DNA of 64,000 bases from Zhongshania marina (GCF_002915595.1 NZ_PQGG01000007.1:248001-312000); one strand, 5' to 3'. Shown: positions 16,712-26,348, counted from the stretch's first letter. Translations and numbers: made by a program. The notes: generated by a model from the sequence alone, not told the origin.

Positions 16712-17677
16712 CTATTCTTGGCTTGCAGCAAGCCAACTCTTTAAATCAAGCCAGAGTTTCTCAGCCACATCAGAATCATCCGCCTCTGAACTCGCCGCTG
16801 CCACTTGAGTATTGCGATAGCATTTGCCTGAACTTAATACATCTTTGGCCGCCGTGGCGCAATGAATCTGAGTTTGCGCTCCTTGCGCGGGTATTTTCAT
16901 AAGAAATTTTTCTAGCGGCGCAAAGGCATTGCGTACTTTTTCTATCATGCCGGTATTGGCTAAACCCTTGCCTGCAACATTGGTGTATACCGCGCCGGGA
17001 TGTAGGCAGTAACTTGTAATGCCATGCTCAGAAAAATGTACGTCAATGCTGCGCGTTAAATGCACCAAGGCCAGCTTAGACTGCCCGTATGCATTCCATG
17101 AATTATAGGGACGCTGTGGATGAAAAAATTCGCTATTAAGACCTTTGCTATGCAATTGAGAAACCACATTTACCACTCGGCTATCACCCGACACAGCAGC
17201 GGAGTCTTGCAATAGTGGCAGCAGGCAAAGCGTTAAATGCGCTGTACCCAAATAATTTACCCGCCACTGAATTTCATAACCATCGGCACTTAACTGTGGG
17301 GAGGTCCACCGCGACATTAAATCAAGATGGATTCCCGCATTATTAATAAGCACATCTAAAGCTAAACCGGTTTCTTTATAGGCTTTCACGAAGGCTTCAA
17401 CGGAATCATAGCGCGCCAAATCTAAATCAAAGGCATGAATATTTTGATGGTAGCGACGATCCAATTGCCGGCGTAAGGCCTCTGCAATTAACCCACTATT
17501 GCTGCGCACCGTTACTGATACCAACGCCCCCTGACCCAATAGCTGCAATGCGGTAGCAAAACCCAAAGAGCCCTCGGCGCAGCCGGTCACAATAAAGTGA
17601 CGTCCCTGCAAACTCACTACTTCGGCCATTTTGGTGCCGCTGATAAAGCCCTGTATTTTTCCAAACATGGCCGTCAT
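16712..17677 (-). CDS. Short-chain dehydrogenase/reductase, retinol-dehydrogenase-like
   Basis: 321 residues. The Rossmann motif is TGCAEGSLGFATA near residue 32, slightly unusual for TGxxxGxG. Further motifs are DLDLARYDSV, NNAGIH and the catalytic Tyr-x3-Lys in YGQSKLALVHL, preceded by VVNVVSQ supplying a Ser. It would oxidise or reduce a hydroxy/keto group with NAD(P). The C-terminal extension resembles WW-domain oxidoreductase / retinol dehydrogenase-type SDRs. AAAAGGA precedes the ATG. It is transcribed alone, divergent from the cassette at 17781. Confidence 0.9.
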   Translation of the reverse strand: MTAMFGKIQGFISGTKMAEVVSLQGRHFIVTGCAEGSLGFATALQLLGQGALVSVTVRSNSGLIAEALRRQLDRRYHQNIHAFDLDLARYDSVEAFVKAYKETGLALDVLINNAGIHLDLMSRWTSPQLSADGYEIQWRVNYLGTAHLTLCLLPLLQDSAAVSGDSRVVNVVSQLHSKGLNSEFFHPQRPYNSWNAYGQSKLALVHLTRSIDVHFSEHGITSYCLHPGAVYTNVAGKGLANTGMIEKVRNAFAPLEKFLMKIPAQGAQTQIHCATAAKDVLSSGKCYRNTQVAAASSEADDSDVAEKLWLDLKSWLAASQE

Positions 17678-17780
17678 AATCCTTTTTATAAGCCATTTAG
17701 CATCTCATAAAATCAGTGCTTAAAACGAATTTTTATTAATACTTAACGCCGCAACAAGCAACGAGCAGCCCCTCGAGCCT

Positions 17781-18011
17781 ATGATCACACAAGCCAAAGA
17801 CAAACTACTCAGCAAATACCGCGCGCGTATTCGAGAAGGCGCCATCGCCAACGCTAAAAAGCAATTGGCTCTGCGAGGTGTCGCCCCTGGCGAGCTAGAC
17901 CCAGATGAACTAGAGATCCTAGTCCATGACGAAGAGGTCAAGCTGCGGGGTAGATTAAAAAATTACAGCCTCGCCGCGCTCATCGCCGCCTTAACGCTGG
18001 GACATTTTTAA
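17781..18011 (+). CDS. Small protein with C-terminal hydrophobic segment, unknown
   Basis: 76 residues: a basic helical N-terminus (AKDKLLSKYRARIREG), an acidic middle (GELDPDELEILVHDEE) and a short hydrophobic end (SLAALIAALTLGHF). It lies one base before the next gene and its reading frame is well formed, so it is probably a real first gene of a three-gene cassette. No family recognised. A monotopic membrane attachment is possible. Confidence 0.65.
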   Translation: MITQAKDKLLSKYRARIREGAIANAKKQLALRGVAPGELDPDELEILVHDEEVKLRGRLKNYSLAALIAALTLGHF

Positions 18012-18012
18012 T

Positions 18013-18438
18013 ATGCTAGTCCCTCTATTACGCAGCGGCGTGTTGTATATGATTTGGCGTCGCCACATTAGGCAGCGCGCACTTGGTATCGTCGTTACGG
18101 TACTCTTAGTTTTGGCGGTGAATTTAATTCACTCAGAAGCCGTCGCCTTTTTTAAAGCAACAGAGCGGCTCGATCTAACACCACTAGCTTTTTATTTTCG
18201 TTGGCTAGGTTGGCTATTAGCGGGGGCCGGCTACCTGTGGTTTATTGAACGCCGAATCGCCAAAACCACTCAAGCTAACAAAGCTCAAAACAAGGCTTCG
18301 GAAAAAAACCAAACCAAAGCTAAAACTGTAAAGCCGGCCGAACAAAACGACGGCTTTGACGCTCTGCGCCATAACGCCCCGCTGCGCTCGCGAGCAGACA
18401 TCATGCTGGAACGAAAAAAACGTGACCAAGCAGACTGA
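18013..18438 (+). CDS. Two-helix membrane protein with Lys-rich tail, unknown
   Basis: 141 residues. Two transmembrane segments are visible at about 22-42 (ALGIVVTVLLVLAVNLI) and 58-80 (FYFRWLGWLLAGAGYLWFI). They are followed by a long charged cytoplasmic tail rich in Lys, Ala, Asn and Gln. The stop overlaps the next gene's probable GTG start by 17 bases. Function unknown; it is the middle gene of the cassette. Confidence 0.7.
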   Translation: MLVPLLRSGVLYMIWRRHIRQRALGIVVTVLLVLAVNLIHSEAVAFFKATERLDLTPLAFYFRWLGWLLAGAGYLWFIERRIAKTTQANKAQNKASEKNQTKAKTVKPAEQNDGFDALRHNAPLRSRADIMLERKKRDQAD

Positions 18439-19174
18439 ACTTACCGCGATACTGGCAAGCTGGGACGAACGCGACAAAACCATTTTGGCCATTCTCTGCG
18501 ATCTCGACGAAAGCACCGCCTCCACTAACGAGATTAGCGAACAAATACGCTGGATGTATAACTCCCGCGCCAGACACCGTATTAAACGCGGTTTTAAACG
18601 CGTAACGCGACAAAGCAGCGGCAAGGACATGCCCTGCCCAAGTTACGAGGCCCTACTAGCGGGCGCCGCCAAGAAACTAGGGATTCAAAAGCACTGCACA
18701 ACAATAGATGAGCACGAACGCTACATTCCCCAGGCGGTTATTGTTGCCGCCCTCGCCAAAATGAACCCCGCTCAACGGGATCGTTTTTTTACGCAGGAAT
18801 TTAACGCCTCGCCAATGTGGGAGGCTGCGGGCATCAAAAGCAGAGAAATCGGCGGACTTCGCACTGCGGCTAGTGTATTGGCACTCGCCAACGCTTCTGG
18901 CCATGCGATATATGCAGGAGCGACTACCGCGCTAGGCTTTGCCACCCACGCTGTCGGCATTACCTTACCCTATGCCGCCTACACAGGCCTGTCGGCAACC
19001 ATTGCCCAGCTCATTGGCCCCCCGGGCTGGCTCGCCCTCGCGACTTACGGCTTTTTTAAAGTAACCGACACCGACTGGAATAAATTGATGCCGGTGTTGT
19101 TGACCATCATCGCCACCAAACACCGCTATGAAATTTTAAGCCGCCAGCGCACGCAAGCGGCAAGTACGCCATAA
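18422..19174 (+). CDS. YaaW/UPF0174-like protein
   Basis: 250 residues from a GTG at 18422 inside the end of the previous gene; an in-frame ATG at 18356 would overlap more deeply. The N-terminal third is charged and helical. From about residue 75 the layout (YEALLAGAAKKLGI, IVAALAKMNPAQRDRFF, then Gly/Ala-rich LRTAASVLALANASGHAIY and LPYAAYTGLSATIAQLIGPPGWLAL) resembles E. coli YaaW and UPF0174 relatives, whose biochemical role is unknown. The hydrophobic C-terminal half suggests membrane association. Confidence 0.7.
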   Translation: MTKQTELTAILASWDERDKTILAILCDLDESTASTNEISEQIRWMYNSRARHRIKRGFKRVTRQSSGKDMPCPSYEALLAGAAKKLGIQKHCTTIDEHERYIPQAVIVAALAKMNPAQRDRFFTQEFNASPMWEAAGIKSREIGGLRTAASVLALANASGHAIYAGATTALGFATHAVGITLPYAAYTGLSATIAQLIGPPGWLALATYGFFKVTDTDWNKLMPVLLTIIATKHRYEILSRQRTQAASTP

Positions 19175-19206
19175 CGCAGTGCCGTATATTTTTACCGCGC
19201 TTCCTT

Positions 19207-20079
19207 TTACACCTTTGCAGCGCCAATGGTCGATCGCCCAAACGCAACTAAGACCGCGCCAAACGCATACATGGTCAAGCCATATACCATTGATGGAATC
19301 GCCATTTCTTGCGAGCCTAGAATGGTGGTCGCGACAAGAATCCCGATGGTGCTATTTTTTATGCCTAGCTCAACCGCAATCGCCAAGGTGTCTTCCTTCG
19401 CCACACCCGCCATGCGCGCAATAGCAAAACCAGCACCAATTCCCAAGGTATTTAACAGTAAACACGCAGGCCCCGCCTGAATCAGCAACCCTAAAAGGTG
19501 ATCTCGCAAACCGTAAGAAATCAGCACAATCAAAGCCAATAACACCACGGCGCCAAAACCATTGAGAGGCTTCTCTGCCCGAGCAGCAATATTAGGTGCC
19601 TTGGCCCGAATGAGCATACCAATGCCAGTGGGCAGCAAGACAATAATCACCAACATGGCGATAGTGTCCACAACCGGCATGGCGACATTGGTAGACTCGC
19701 CAAGCTGCCAGCTCAAGGCCTGATTGACCAACAAGGGCAAGGTCATAATGGTGGCAATGCTGGCAATGGCGGTAACCACAATTGATAGCGCCACATTCCC
19801 TCGGGCTAAATAGGTGATCACGTTTGAGGTTGCACCACCAGGGCAGGCCGCCAAAATCACCAAGCCAACCGCGATAGCCGGCGTTAAACCTAAACCCCAA
19901 GCCACTAAAAACCCCAGCGCAGGCAACACAATTAGCTGCCCGACACTCCCAACGATGGCGGCCCGTGGGTGCCTAGCCTCCTTGGCAAAGTCACTCAGCG
20001 TCAGCCCAAGACCCATACCGATCATGATAATAAATAGGGAAACGGGTAAACCAATATCGATGAACACACTCTTTTCCAT
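19207..20079 (-). CDS. Bile acid:sodium symporter (BASS) family transporter
   Basis: 290 residues with about nine to ten transmembrane segments. Family landmarks are GMGLGLTLSDF near the N-terminus and AACPGGATSNVITYLARGNVALSI near residue 95, the sodium-site region, and the long helix before the end. Substrates of bacterial BASS proteins include steroids and small organic acids; none can be assigned here. AAGAAGAAA precedes the ATG. It is divergent from the TonB receptor at 20340, so a common substrate is conceivable. Confidence 0.9.
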   Translation of the reverse strand: MEKSVFIDIGLPVSLFIIMIGMGLGLTLSDFAKEARHPRAAIVGSVGQLIVLPALGFLVAWGLGLTPAIAVGLVILAACPGGATSNVITYLARGNVALSIVVTAIASIATIMTLPLLVNQALSWQLGESTNVAMPVVDTIAMLVIIVLLPTGIGMLIRAKAPNIAARAEKPLNGFGAVVLLALIVLISYGLRDHLLGLLIQAGPACLLLNTLGIGAGFAIARMAGVAKEDTLAIAVELGIKNSTIGILVATTILGSQEMAIPSMVYGLTMYAFGAVLVAFGRSTIGAAKV

Positions 20080-20251
20080 AGATTTTCTTCTTTATTGTTG
20101 TAATGAAATAACGCTTGTACCGCAGTTTAGGCTGAAAGACCCCGTTTATCTGTTACAAAGGTGACAATTTCCATGAATCCGCTGGATTATTTGCGTCATC
20201 CACGACTATTACTCTACCTCGGCAGTTCGCGCTCAAAACTCAGCATTACCA

Positions 20252-20270
20252 AATAGAAATAATTATCATT
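20252..20270 (+). promoter_or_regulatory. Fur-box-like site upstream of a TonB receptor
   Basis: AATAGAAATAATTATCATT matches the 19-bp form AATGATAATAATTATCATT at 16 positions. It lies 70 bp before the receptor start. Iron repression by Fur would suggest a siderophore or heme receptor; this is inferred. Confidence 0.55.
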
Positions 20271-20339
20271 TGCACTATGCGTCATGTTAAGCTTGGGGAT
20301 CACATACTGTTACCAACCCTCTAGCACCGGACTCAAACC

Positions 20340-22448
20340 ATGTTATTTATGCGATACGCACTCGCAGCCACCGCGCTATCCACTCCCCTTGTCGCCCTAG
20401 CCGCTGACACCGCAAACACCAATAAGCTCGAAGAAATATTGGTAACGGGCGACCCCATGAGCCGCAGCAGCCTAGATACAGTATCCAGCATTAGCATCGT
20501 GCCAGAGGATCAGCTGCGCGCCCTGAACATTCGCGACCTTTACGACCTGCTATTACGCAGCCCCAACTTAAACGCCGCACGGGAAGACAAATTCTCGGTG
20601 CGCGGCATCGCCAACGAAGGTATTGGTCCCAGAGGCACCGGCCGCCCAACAGTGAGCATTTTTATTGACGGTGCGCGTCAACCCGGCCGTGGCGTTGCAA
20701 ACAGTTGGGACGTACAGCAAATCGAGTTTTATCGTGGCCCCCAATCCACCGCCTTTGGGCCCGGCTCCTTAGCGGGTGCGGTGGTCGTTCAAACCCGCGA
20801 CCCATCGCATGAAGAATACAGCGGCGACGTAAAAGTCGGCGCCAGCAATTATGGCGGTCGCGAAGCGGGTATTGCGGTGGGTGGACCGTTGGTAGGTGGC
20901 CTTGCATTTCGCTACGCCGCAGAAACAAACCAAACCGACGGCGAAGTTACCAACACCACCTTAAACGACGATGAATGGCAGGCTCGCAAGCGTTATATGC
21001 AGCGCTTAAAACTGAGCTGGGATGCCAATGAATGGTATTCCGCCATGCTGACAATTCAAGACAGCAAGCTGCGGGAAGGCAATGAATACCTCCCCCCAGA
21101 AACCGCTGAAGATGGCATTTCTACCGACGACGTAGACGGCTTTTACGATGACAACAGCCAACTCTGGGTACTGAGCCAACACGCCGAACTCAGCGATGAG
21201 CTACGCCTAAGCCTCATTGCCAGCCACTCTGAAAACTACAACCAACGCAAAGGCGACTACGATATTTCTGACGACAACAACGGCTATTTTATTAATACCG
21301 TCAACACCGAAAACGACTCTATAGAAGTTCGCCTGCAATACCAAACAGCGGTCGTCAAAGCGGTGGCTGGTCTTTACTACAACAGCGACGAACTTGTCGG
21401 CACCTCAAGCTCAATTGATCTACCTTACAATGTTAGCGGCATGCAATTACGTGCCGACGCCGACTTAGCCGCAGACCGCGACGCGACCACCCAAGCCATT
21501 TACAGCGAGGCTGATATAAATTTAAGCACGCGCTGGACCTTAACCTTGGGCGCACGCTATGAAGAAAACGAAGCCAAAAACCGCAGCGCCTTTATTGTGA
21601 CCGGCGCAGAGTTAATCGATCCCGTCACTGGCACCACCATACCCGGCGATATCAGCCCGGTGTTAAAGCCCATACTCGACAACGACACCAGCGCCCCCAG
21701 CGGCGACGATGTTCTGCTGCCCAAAGTCGCGGTGAGTTTTCAAATTAACGACGAATTAAGTGCATTTTTTACCCGCAGCCAAGGCTACCGCGCCGGCTCG
21801 GTAGATTTTGTTAGCTCCGGCAACTCCCCCAGCTACGGCCCTGAATACACCAACAATTATGATCTTGGCGTAAAGTTTCAGCGCGGCAGTTGGTTTGTGC
21901 AGGGCACAGTATTTCGCATTGACTACGACGATATGCAAATCGGCGTACGCGTTGACGCCTCTAACTTTCGAACCGACAACGCCGGTGAAGCAAAATCAGA
22001 AGGGGCCGAACTGGAGTTTCGCGGCGAACTTGGCAATGGCTTTAGCGTATTCGGCGGCATTGGCTACGTAGACACCGCTTTTGTTGAATACGAAGATGAC
22101 GGCGTAAATTACGCGGGCAATCACTTCCCCAATGCACCGCGCAACACCGCCAACCTCAGCTTGCGCTACGCAAATGACAAGGGTTTTTACAGCGATATTA
22201 GCTGGTCGCGAACCGACGGCAGCTTTATCGATCGCGAGAACACACCCACATTACTGGCGGATGCCCGCGATTTATTTGGCGCCCGTATTGGCTATCAGGG
22301 CGATCACTTTGGCGCGGAAATATACGGCCAAAATTTAACTGACAAATTCTATATTACAGATCGCTTTAACAGCCCCTCACTGGGTATTAACGCCGTTTAC
22401 GTTGGTGACCCAAAGGAAATCGGCGCGCGCATTACTTATAAATTTTAA
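20340..22448 (+). CDS. TonB-dependent receptor
   Basis: 702 residues. The signal peptide (MRYALAATALSTPLVALAA) suggests that the ATG at 20349 may be used instead of 20340. A TonB box (KLEEILVTGD) and plug domain follow, with IEFYRGPQSTAFGPGSLAGAVVVQT as the plug signature. The beta-barrel ends in ARITYKF, with the terminal aromatic needed for outer-membrane insertion. The barrel includes GYRAGSVDF and the repeated EYTNNYDLGVK common to these receptors. The upstream Fur-like site favours ferric siderophore uptake. No siderophore genes are adjacent. Confidence 0.95.
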   Translation: MLFMRYALAATALSTPLVALAADTANTNKLEEILVTGDPMSRSSLDTVSSISIVPEDQLRALNIRDLYDLLLRSPNLNAAREDKFSVRGIANEGIGPRGTGRPTVSIFIDGARQPGRGVANSWDVQQIEFYRGPQSTAFGPGSLAGAVVVQTRDPSHEEYSGDVKVGASNYGGREAGIAVGGPLVGGLAFRYAAETNQTDGEVTNTTLNDDEWQARKRYMQRLKLSWDANEWYSAMLTIQDSKLREGNEYLPPETAEDGISTDDVDGFYDDNSQLWVLSQHAELSDELRLSLIASHSENYNQRKGDYDISDDNNGYFINTVNTENDSIEVRLQYQTAVVKAVAGLYYNSDELVGTSSSIDLPYNVSGMQLRADADLAADRDATTQAIYSEADINLSTRWTLTLGARYEENEAKNRSAFIVTGAELIDPVTGTTIPGDISPVLKPILDNDTSAPSGDDVLLPKVAVSFQINDELSAFFTRSQGYRAGSVDFVSSGNSPSYGPEYTNNYDLGVKFQRGSWFVQGTVFRIDYDDMQIGVRVDASNFRTDNAGEAKSEGAELEFRGELGNGFSVFGGIGYVDTAFVEYEDDGVNYAGNHFPNAPRNTANLSLRYANDKGFYSDISWSRTDGSFIDRENTPTLLADARDLFGARIGYQGDHFGAEIYGQNLTDKFYITDRFNSPSLGINAVYVGDPKEIGARITYKF

Positions 22449-22464
22449 ACTGCAATTACCCAGC

Positions 22465-22491
22465 CCTGCGCCAGTTTTACTACGGCGCAGG
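22465..22491. terminator. Hairpin between convergent receptor and aldo/keto reductase genes
   Basis: CCTGCGCC and GGCGCAGG form a perfect 8-bp stem with an 11-base loop, overlapping the last codons of the reductase. The T-tract is poor, so termination strength is uncertain. Confidence 0.5.
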
Positions 22492-23511
22492 ATTAGGTAT
22501 ACGCTGATGAATTGCTTCAATCTCTCTCATAACATCATCACTAAGCTGCAATTCCGAGCTATCTATATTTTCCTTTAATTGCAGCATTGTCGTTGCGCCA
22601 ATGATATTGCTCGTCAAAAAACGTTGCCCCGTCACAAAGGCCAAGGCCATCTGCGCGGGAGACAGTTGATGACGCTCCGCCAAAGCGACATAAGCCTCGC
22701 TGGCCGCCACAGCTTGCGGATTGCTATAGCGCTGAAAACGCTCAAACAAGGTGATGCGGCCATCAATCGGACGAGCCCCATTGCGGTATTTTCCGCTCAG
22801 CATTCCAAACGCCATTGGCGAATATGCCAGCAAGCCAACGTCTTCGCGAATAGCCATTTCAGCCAGACCAATTTCAAAGGTGCGATTCAGCAAGCTGTAT
22901 GGATTTTGAATACTCGCTATGCGCGGCAAGCCATATTGCTCGGCCAAATTTAAATAACTCATCAAGCCCCAAGGCGTTTCATTGCTAATACCAATGGCCT
23001 TTACTACACCGCTGTTAAACAACTCCGACAGCGTTTCTAATATCTCATGCAAATCACGTTCGGCATCGTCGGCACCGTGCTGGTAACCCAATTTGCCGAA
23101 AAAATTTGTTGCTCTATTGGGCCAATGGATTTGATACAAATCGATATAGTCCGTCTGCAACCGCGCCAAGCTACCCTCTATGGCGCTCAATATGCCGCTG
23201 CGACCAAGCGGTTTACCTTCGCGCACATGCTGGTGGCCGGGGCCAGTTGCCTTACTGGCCAGCACTATTTCCTTGCGTTTACCACTTTGCCGAAACCACT
23301 CACCGATATATTCCTCGGTCTTGCCTTGGGTTTCAGGGACTGGCGGCACAGGGTACATTTCAGCGGTGTCAAAAAAGTTAATCCCCCGAGACACCGCGTA
23401 ATCCATTTGCTCAAATGCGTCGTCCTGCGTGTTTTGCTCACCCCATGTCATGGTGCCCAAGCAAATCTCACTAACGCTAATACCCGTTCGTCCCAATTCA
23501 CGCGTTTTCAT
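22480..23511 (-). CDS. tas: Aldo/keto reductase, Tas-like
   Basis: 343 residues, close in length and order to E. coli Tas, an NADP(H)-dependent TIM-barrel oxidoreductase. Recognisable stretches are LGRTGISVSEICLGTMTWGEQNT at the start, FFDTAEMYPVPP with catalytic Asp and Tyr, a Lys in VLASKATGPG, and DLYQIHWPNR. The C-terminal cofactor part is FLTSNIIGATTMLQLKENI. The physiological substrate is unknown. The gene is divergent from arsR, so its promoter overlaps the arsenic operator region. Confidence 0.92.
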   Translation of the reverse strand: MKTRELGRTGISVSEICLGTMTWGEQNTQDDAFEQMDYAVSRGINFFDTAEMYPVPPVPETQGKTEEYIGEWFRQSGKRKEIVLASKATGPGHQHVREGKPLGRSGILSAIEGSLARLQTDYIDLYQIHWPNRATNFFGKLGYQHGADDAERDLHEILETLSELFNSGVVKAIGISNETPWGLMSYLNLAEQYGLPRIASIQNPYSLLNRTFEIGLAEMAIREDVGLLAYSPMAFGMLSGKYRNGARPIDGRITLFERFQRYSNPQAVAASEAYVALAERHQLSPAQMALAFVTGQRFLTSNIIGATTMLQLKENIDSSELQLSDDVMREIEAIHQRIPNPAP

Positions 23512-23625
23512 TTGAGTTCCTCTAATTCATTTATCTGATTCAAGATATACGTCAAATTCATTCCTAAGTGTACGGCAATTACTCTCGCTGTGAACAACAG
23601 CAATCCAATCGCGCTGCGCATCGTC

Positions 23626-23659
23626 AATTTGAATATACGGATATACATATATTCAAATT
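23626..23659. promoter_or_regulatory. Candidate ArsR operator
   Basis: AATTTGAATATA and its exact reverse complement TATATTCAAATT form 12-bp arms separated by 10 bp, ending 44 bp before arsR. ArsR/SmtB repressors bind AT-rich dyads of this kind at their own promoter and release on arsenite binding. Confidence 0.7.
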
Positions 23660-23703
23660 TAAGATAGTATTTCAGCAACATCACCAAGATAAGCTTCACC
23701 CAC

Positions 23704-24039
23704 ATGAACCCAGAACAGCTTTTTAAATGCCTAGCAGACGAAACACGCTTGCTGTCCACCCTCTTAATTCAGGCCGAGGGTGAGCTTTGCGTATGCGAAT
23801 TAATGGAGGCACTGGAAGACAGCCAACCTAAAATTTCGCGACATTTAGCCCAGCTTAGAAACTGCGGCATTCTCACCGATAGACGCGACCGCCAATGGGT
23901 CTACTACCGTTTGCATCCACAACTACCAAAATGGGTCACAGACATTCTTGCAACTACGTCTGCCGCCCAGCAGGGGCGCTTAAAACCCTGCTTACAGAAA
24001 TTAAAAACCATGGACTGTCGCCCCGAAAGCTGCGCATAA
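23704..24039 (+). CDS. arsR: ArsR-family arsenite-responsive repressor
   Basis: 111 residues, winged helix-turn-helix. Cys29-Val-Cys31 in GELCVCELMEAL sits at the start of a DNA-binding helix, the arsenite site of classical ArsR. SQPKISRHLAQLRNCGILTDRRDRQWVYYRL covers the recognition helix and wing. First gene of arsR-arsC-acr3-arsH. A perfect dyad lies just upstream. Confidence 0.93.
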   Translation: MNPEQLFKCLADETRLLSTLLIQAEGELCVCELMEALEDSQPKISRHLAQLRNCGILTDRRDRQWVYYRLHPQLPKWVTDILATTSAAQQGRLKPCLQKLKTMDCRPESCA

Positions 24040-24053
24040 ATTAAGAGGATTAC

Positions 24054-24545
24054 ATGAATATATTATTTATCTGCACCCATAATCGCTGCCGCAGCATTCT
24101 TTGCGAAGCCATTAGCAATCACTCCAATGATCCGCGTATTCAAGCCTTCAGCGCCGGCAGCCAACCCGCTGGAGAAGTGCATCCGCTGTCATTGAAATAT
24201 CTTGCCGCACACGGCATTTCAACGGCTAATTTACGCAGCCAATCCTGGGATGACTTTGCCGACAAAGCCATCGACATTGCCATTACCGTCTGCGATAGCG
24301 CCGCAGGTGAGAGCTGCCCACTGTGGCTAGGTGGCTCACCGAAAGTACATTGGGGATTGAGCGACCCGTCCAAACTAAACGGCAGCGATGCCGAAATCGA
24401 AGCCGCATTTAATGACTGCATCGCCTCCATTCAGGCGCGAATAAAAGCACTGCTAGCCCTCGACTTAGAACAACTAGACAAAGCCGAACTCATCGCCGCT
24501 TTAAAGCAAATCCATACTAACGCCACCGAAGGGAGCCTCATCTAA
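24054..24545 (+). CDS. arsC: Arsenate reductase, low-molecular-weight phosphatase type
   Basis: 163 residues. The P-loop CTHNRCRS (Cys7-x5-Arg13) and the later Asp in WGLSDPS identify the LMW-PTPase-like ArsC family, usually coupled to thioredoxin or glutaredoxin, which turns arsenate into arsenite for export. AAGAGGA precedes the ATG. Its stop shares one base with the acr3 start (TAATG), so the two are translationally coupled. Confidence 0.93.
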   Translation: MNILFICTHNRCRSILCEAISNHSNDPRIQAFSAGSQPAGEVHPLSLKYLAAHGISTANLRSQSWDDFADKAIDIAITVCDSAAGESCPLWLGGSPKVHWGLSDPSKLNGSDAEIEAAFNDCIASIQARIKALLALDLEQLDKAELIAALKQIHTNATEGSLI

Positions 24546-25564
24546 TGGGCCTATTTGAACGCTATTTAAGTGTCTGGGTTGGGCTCTGCATCATTGCCGG
24601 TTTAATCTTAGGCAACATCGTACCAGATCTATTCCAACTTATTGCAAGCATGGAAGTCGCTCACGTTAATATACCCGTCGCTTTATTTATCTGGGTAATG
24701 ATTTACCCAATGATGGTACAAGTCGATTTTTCATCAATCAAAGACGTTGGCAAAAAGCCCAAAGGCCTAGCCTTAACACTGGTCATAAATTGGCTGATCA
24801 AACCCTTCAGCATGGCGGCGCTGGGCTGGCTATTTTTTCGCGTGCTGTTTGCAGACTGGGTTGACCCGCAAACCGCCAGCGAATATATCGCCGGCATGAT
24901 TTTACTCGGCGTCGCCCCCTGCACGGCAATGGTCTTTGTCTGGAGCCAACTCACCAAAGGTGACGCCAACTACACCCTCGCACAGGTCTCTATTAACGAT
25001 GTCATCATGATCTTCGCCTTTGCGCCTATCGCCGCATTTTTATTAGGCATCAGTGATGTTACCGTACCCTGGGACACCCTACTGATCTCAGTTGTGCTCT
25101 ATGTGCTTATACCACTCATAGCCGGTGTGTTAACCCGCCGCGCACTCGACAAACCCGACAACCACAAACACCTGCAGAACTTTTTAGACCGAGTAAAACC
25201 CATTTCAATAAGCGGTCTATTGGCAACTGTCATTCTATTATTTGGCTTTCAAGCAGAAGTCATTATGCAAAACCCTATTGCGATTGTATTGATTGCAATA
25301 CCGCTGCTAATCCAAACCTACGGCATTTTCGCCATTGCCTTTTACGGCGCTCAAGCCCTGCGCCTACCTCACAATATTGCCGGGCCAGCCTGCCTGATTG
25401 GCACATCAAACTTTTTTGAATTGGCCGTCGCCGTCGCCATATCCTTATTCGGATTACACTCAGGCGCTGCACTGGCAACCGTCGTGGGTGTATTGGTAGA
25501 AGTGCCCGTTATGCTATCGCTGGTCGCACTTGTAAACCGCAGCCGCGACAGCTTTCCATCCTAA
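24545..25564 (+). CDS. acr3: Arsenite efflux permease, ACR3 family
   Basis: 339 residues with about ten transmembrane segments. Landmarks of Acr3 are [15 protein letters not shown] near residue 50, [15 protein letters not shown] near 120 with the conserved membrane Cys, and [39 protein letters not shown] near the end. It expels arsenite made by ArsC through the inner membrane. Third gene of the operon. Confidence 0.95.
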   Translation: MGLFERYLSVWVGLCIIAGLILGNIVPDLFQLIASMEVAHVNIPVALFIWVMIYPMMVQVDFSSIKDVGKKPKGLALTLVINWLIKPFSMAALGWLFFRVLFADWVDPQTASEYIAGMILLGVAPCTAMVFVWSQLTKGDANYTLAQVSINDVIMIFAFAPIAAFLLGISDVTVPWDTLLISVVLYVLIPLIAGVLTRRALDKPDNHKHLQNFLDRVKPISISGLLATVILLFGFQAEVIMQNPIAIVLIAIPLLIQTYGIFAIAFYGAQALRLPHNIAGPACLIGTSNFFELAVAVAISLFGLHSGAALATVVGVLVEVPVMLSLVALVNRSRDSFPS

Positions 25565-25594
25565 ATACATATCGACTTTATTAACGGAAAAACA

Positions 25595-26305
25595 ATGAAC
25601 GATCTTCAACATGTCGATACGGACTTACTCAAGCCAATCGACACAAATAAATTATTTAAAAGCCTAGCGCATCCGCCAAAAATTTTGCTGCTCTACGGCT
25701 CCGTGCGCGAGCGCTCATTTAGCCGACTCGCCACCGAAGAAGCGGCACGCTTGCTAGAATTTTTCGGCGCCGAAACTCGCATATTCAATCCCTCTGGCCT
25801 ACCACTCCCCGACGACTGCGACGCCAGCCATCCAAAGGTTCAAGAATTAAGAGAACTTGCCAGCTGGTGCGAAGGCATGGTGTGGTGCTCACCAGAACGC
25901 CACGGCGCGATGACCGGCATTATGAAGGCGCAAATAGATTGGATTCCACTCTCCATTGGCGCAGTACGCCCAACCCAAGGTAAAACCCTAGCTGTTATGC
26001 AGGTCTGCGGTGGCTCACAAAGCTTTAATGCGGTGAATCAATTGCGCGTGCTAGGCCGCTGGATGCGCATGGTCACCATACCCAACCAATCATCCGTCGC
26101 AAAAGCGTGGCTGGAGTTTGATGAGAACGACCGCATGAAACCCTCCTCATACTACGACCGCATAGTGGACGTGATGGAAGAGTTAGTGAAGTTCACACTA
26201 CTCACCAGAGGAAGCGCATACTACTTTGTAGACCGTTACTCAGAACGCAAAGAAGACTTAGAAGCCTTTAAAAAGCGGATATCCCAGCGCACAGAAACCA
26301 ACTAA
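25595..26305 (+). CDS. arsH: ArsH, NADPH-dependent FMN oxidoreductase
   Basis: 236 residues, flavodoxin-like. [20 protein letters not shown] forms the FMN phosphate loop, and [24 protein letters not shown] the flavin-contacting part. In other bacteria ArsH oxidises trivalent organoarsenicals or reduces quinones and dyes. It follows acr3 by 30 bp and ends the operon before a terminator. Confidence 0.94.
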   Translation: MNDLQHVDTDLLKPIDTNKLFKSLAHPPKILLLYGSVRERSFSRLATEEAARLLEFFGAETRIFNPSGLPLPDDCDASHPKVQELRELASWCEGMVWCSPERHGAMTGIMKAQIDWIPLSIGAVRPTQGKTLAVMQVCGGSQSFNAVNQLRVLGRWMRMVTIPNQSSVAKAWLEFDENDRMKPSSYYDRIVDVMEELVKFTLLTRGSAYYFVDRYSERKEDLEAFKKRISQRTETN

Positions 26306-26318
26306 GCGGATATACCAA

Positions 26319-26348
26319 AGCTAGACCATGACATGTTGTGGTCTAGCT
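26319..26348 (+). terminator. Terminator after arsH
   Basis: AGCTAGACCA and TGGTCTAGCT are perfect 10-bp arms around a 10-base loop, 14 bp after the arsH stop, followed by TCTCC. The T-tract is weak but the stem is strong. Confidence 0.6.

Noticed and set aside
16525-16902. 125-codon forward frame overlapping the SDR gene
   Set aside because: It is antisense to the conserved SDR C-terminus and lacks codon or domain support.
22579-23538. Several forward frames antisense to the aldo/keto reductase
   Set aside because: They mirror the real gene, whose catalytic motifs are unambiguous.
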